Part shown: in pieces, positions 61,801 to 64,000 of the stretch | How the letters are laid out: each line of letters starts with the position of its first letter | How positions within the stretch are numbered: position 1 is the stretch's first letter | Assembly: GCF_905220365.1 (NCBI RefSeq) | Contig: NC_061133.1 | Coordinates: 9,290,171 to 9,354,170 of the forward strand | Direction: 5' to 3' | Length of the DNA: 64,000 bases | DNA from: Vanessa cardui | Taxonomy: Eukaryota > Arthropoda > Insecta > Lepidoptera > Nymphalidae | Position numbers and translations under genes: made by a program | Notes under the pieces: generated by a model | The model's input: the letters and a program-made list of their open reading frames with translations, nothing else | What the model was told of the DNA's origin: nothing | Database searches by the model: none

Positions 61801-64000
61801 TCCGCACACATACATACGACACGTAGACATAACGTAAACAGACTCAGGTTTATGTATACCAGATGCCCCTATAGAAAGAGACAAACTTAAAGTTAAACTT
61901 GGCGATAGAAAAAGAAAGAACGATTACAGAGTTCTGTTCGGTTTGACAACGTGCAGAGAACTCTAATTAATGTAGCTGGAGGATTTGAAAAAATAAAAGG
62001 ATATATGCGACATTATAACAGCTTGGAACTTCACGATGGAACTGGAAAAAACTTACTATGCATGCAGCTGTAAAAATATGTACGAGCGAACGTTTCAAGT
62101 ACGTTTTAAATGGGAACGCCTTAAATAGCAAATAAACGATTCATAGAAGCGAGCTAACAGAAAAATAAACAGAGGCAGGCCGAGCGGCGAGGCCGTTGTT
62201 AATTAACATACAGATAGTTTAATAAAAGGCAGGAAACAGGCAGCGAGGGGAGTAGGCAATGAAGCGGTAAAAATAGAAGCGGGGGCGACACAGACGCGCA
62301 GGAATCGATCCTCCGAACAATGCGATGCATCGCCCGCGCCGTGCCAATCAATAATGGATGCCGAGGCAGTTTCGTGCACACGGCGATTTGCTAACGATCA
62401 ATATTTTTATTTATAAATCCTAAGGTGTAACCGCTTTCTAATATTCTGGGACAGGCACTGTCTCCGATCGTTTCTATAAGCTATAAAACGTGCTGGAATG
62501 TTTTTGCAAATACATTGCGTCGGTAACGCATTTCGTCGCGATGAAATGTTTATCACTGCTTAATCATTATACTATTTAAACAGTTGTCTCGTTTTAAAAG
62601 ATACAAGCGTCACAGCATAATATAAAGGATCTGATAACAATTATCATATTAAAAGTGATAGCTCAAGAACTATAAAACATAAGTTAATTTTACGACATTT
62701 TCGATATGAAACGTTTCTAATTCTATTCCATAAAATAGACGATGGTTGAAGAATTAAAGTAAATGGTCAATAAAGATAGAAATGACTTTAATTAGGAATT
62801 ATAATTACTTATGATCATTGCTATAGGGGTAAACGCACATTACTAGCAATTTGATAGTACCTTATGCTATAAAACCGTATTAGTTTAATTAAGAACCAGG
62901 ATGATTGCATTTATACAAAGAACAATTTTACGAATACTGGATCGTTCGGCGCTAATAAAGCATTATAGCTGAGATGAGTTAGTAATCAAAGGAAGTATTT
63001 AAGGTATACTAAAAATTCTTGTATTGATATAATTATTCAAACAAGGACTGAGTCGACTCAATAAAGTTTTTTTATAATAATTAAAAATACAATAATAAAA
63101 ATCTGGAGAGTTAAACTTGATAAATTTATAAGACACAATTTAGTTACGTCGAGTGTCCGTTCATCGCGAATTAATGTAAGTGTGAAAGTGACACGGAAGT
63201 CAACAAATATGCGGGACACAGCCCAGCTGACTTGCGTCCCGGTTATTTTAGTTAGCCAATTCGCAAGCACGTCGATGTTGAGTTAGGTCAGGCCCAGTCA
63301 CAGGCACTCTACTGTAAACCCTAAGTGATGGGGGAGCGAATATAGGTCATCAAGGGAACACGGGTCTGCGGTGCGGAAAGCAATTTTTGCTTTCGACCGC
63401 GTTTTGTCATGGCGTTGTAAGTACGATGTGCGAAGTTTATCAGCGATGCGAAAAACATTGGGGCAGGTCGAGGTTAACGCCCTTCGCTCATATCGTTCAC
63501 CTTATCTACTCATTAAAACATTACCTATATTAATTTCGTTCGTTCTTTGTTTTAAAAAATGAAACGGGGAGTCGGGCGGGCGTTTTCTTTTTCTAATCGA
63601 GTTCTCGGGTTACAAAAAAGGTGTTTCTTGTAATAAGCGCGTTCAACTCTGTGGGAACGCTGCAGGGGCTCACCGCAAGCGCCATAACAACGCAGCTCGA
63701 TTCAGCGAAGCAAAACCACGTCTAGACATTACCTGTATATTAACACTCCCATTATACGCAGATCTGCATTATCCTCTTACTTTCCTTTACACTCTAAGAT
63801 TTAATGAAAGAAGAGCCTCTCCCGGAGGTCTGTTTAGACCGGCGGTCGAAAATTAATGCTCTGTCAATACAACTAATTTTTGTTTTTGGCCGTAATTTCC
63901 GTCTAACTCGACGGGTGGTCCGTAAAAATAATGTTAATTCGAATGACAAGAAATTGCACGATCGAAAAAAATAAGTTGTTTATATCATTTTAATTAAATG
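52804..64000. other. Distal upstream DNA, no gene seen
   Basis: No supported exon or intact mobile element. CREs at 60761-60768 and 61178-61185, an FTZ-F1-type site at 57581-57589, GC-richer blocks near 56560-56620, 62160-62390 and 63290-63720, and a hairpin at 63368-63400. The blocks could be conserved enhancers; this needs cross-species alignment. Confidence 0.5.
63368..63400. repeat. Hairpin with one bulge
   Basis: GAAAGCAA (63376-63383) pairs with TTGCTTTC (63387-63394) around ttt; the outer GCGGT pairs with ACCGC (63396-63400), with a small bulge on the 5' arm. Confidence 0.7.

Overview
The window is insect nuclear DNA, almost certainly from a lepidopteran and probably a butterfly. The one gene I can support is the ecdysone receptor EcR, on the minus strand. 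Its B1-isoform coding sequence is complete: seven exons between 28912 and 5592, every intron GT-AG, every codon phase closing, 542 residues (547 if an alternative splice acceptor is used). The repeats fit a lepidopteran: tRNA-headed SINEs ending in a 'gcccagcagtggg' type tail, a second SINE-like family resembling butterfly Metulj elements (name from memory), and short Helitron-like elements with A|TC...CTAG|T ends. Bacterial features (operons, ribosome binding sites, CRISPR) do not apply.

Layout. 1-5591 is downstream of the EcR stop codon: a GC-rich start, then a mostly AT-rich candidate 3'UTR with several minus-strand AATAAA signals. 5592-8471 holds the six common exons (DNA-binding domain, hinge, ligand-binding domain, F tail), packed into 2.9 kb; a SINE with perfect target-site duplications sits in the last intron. 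8472-28593 is a 20 kb intron rich in nuclear-receptor and CRE-type motifs, with two butterfly SINE copies. 28594-28912 is the B1-specific exon; upstream of it is a leader with three very short uORFs and a GC-rich TATA-less promoter candidate containing a perfect 14-bp CRE palindrome. 29400-64000 has no exon I can support. It is probably the intron of the upstream EcR-A promoter, whose exon I could not find here, and it carries most of the mobile-element remnants.

How the parts work together. EcR heterodimerises with USP/RXR to bind 20-hydroxyecdysone and switch on moulting and metamorphosis genes. The most interesting signals are in the control of this gene: two consecutive ATGA stop-start overlaps leading into the B1 start codon; a 5'-leader reading frame that resembles a longer Bombyx N-terminus but is broken here; a 15-nt alternative acceptor at the start of the ligand-binding domain; and apparent excesses of FTZ-F1-type half-sites, full CREs and IR1-like elements. 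I saw no undescribed multi-gene system. The motif counts were made by eye and need a computed scan with a shuffled background.
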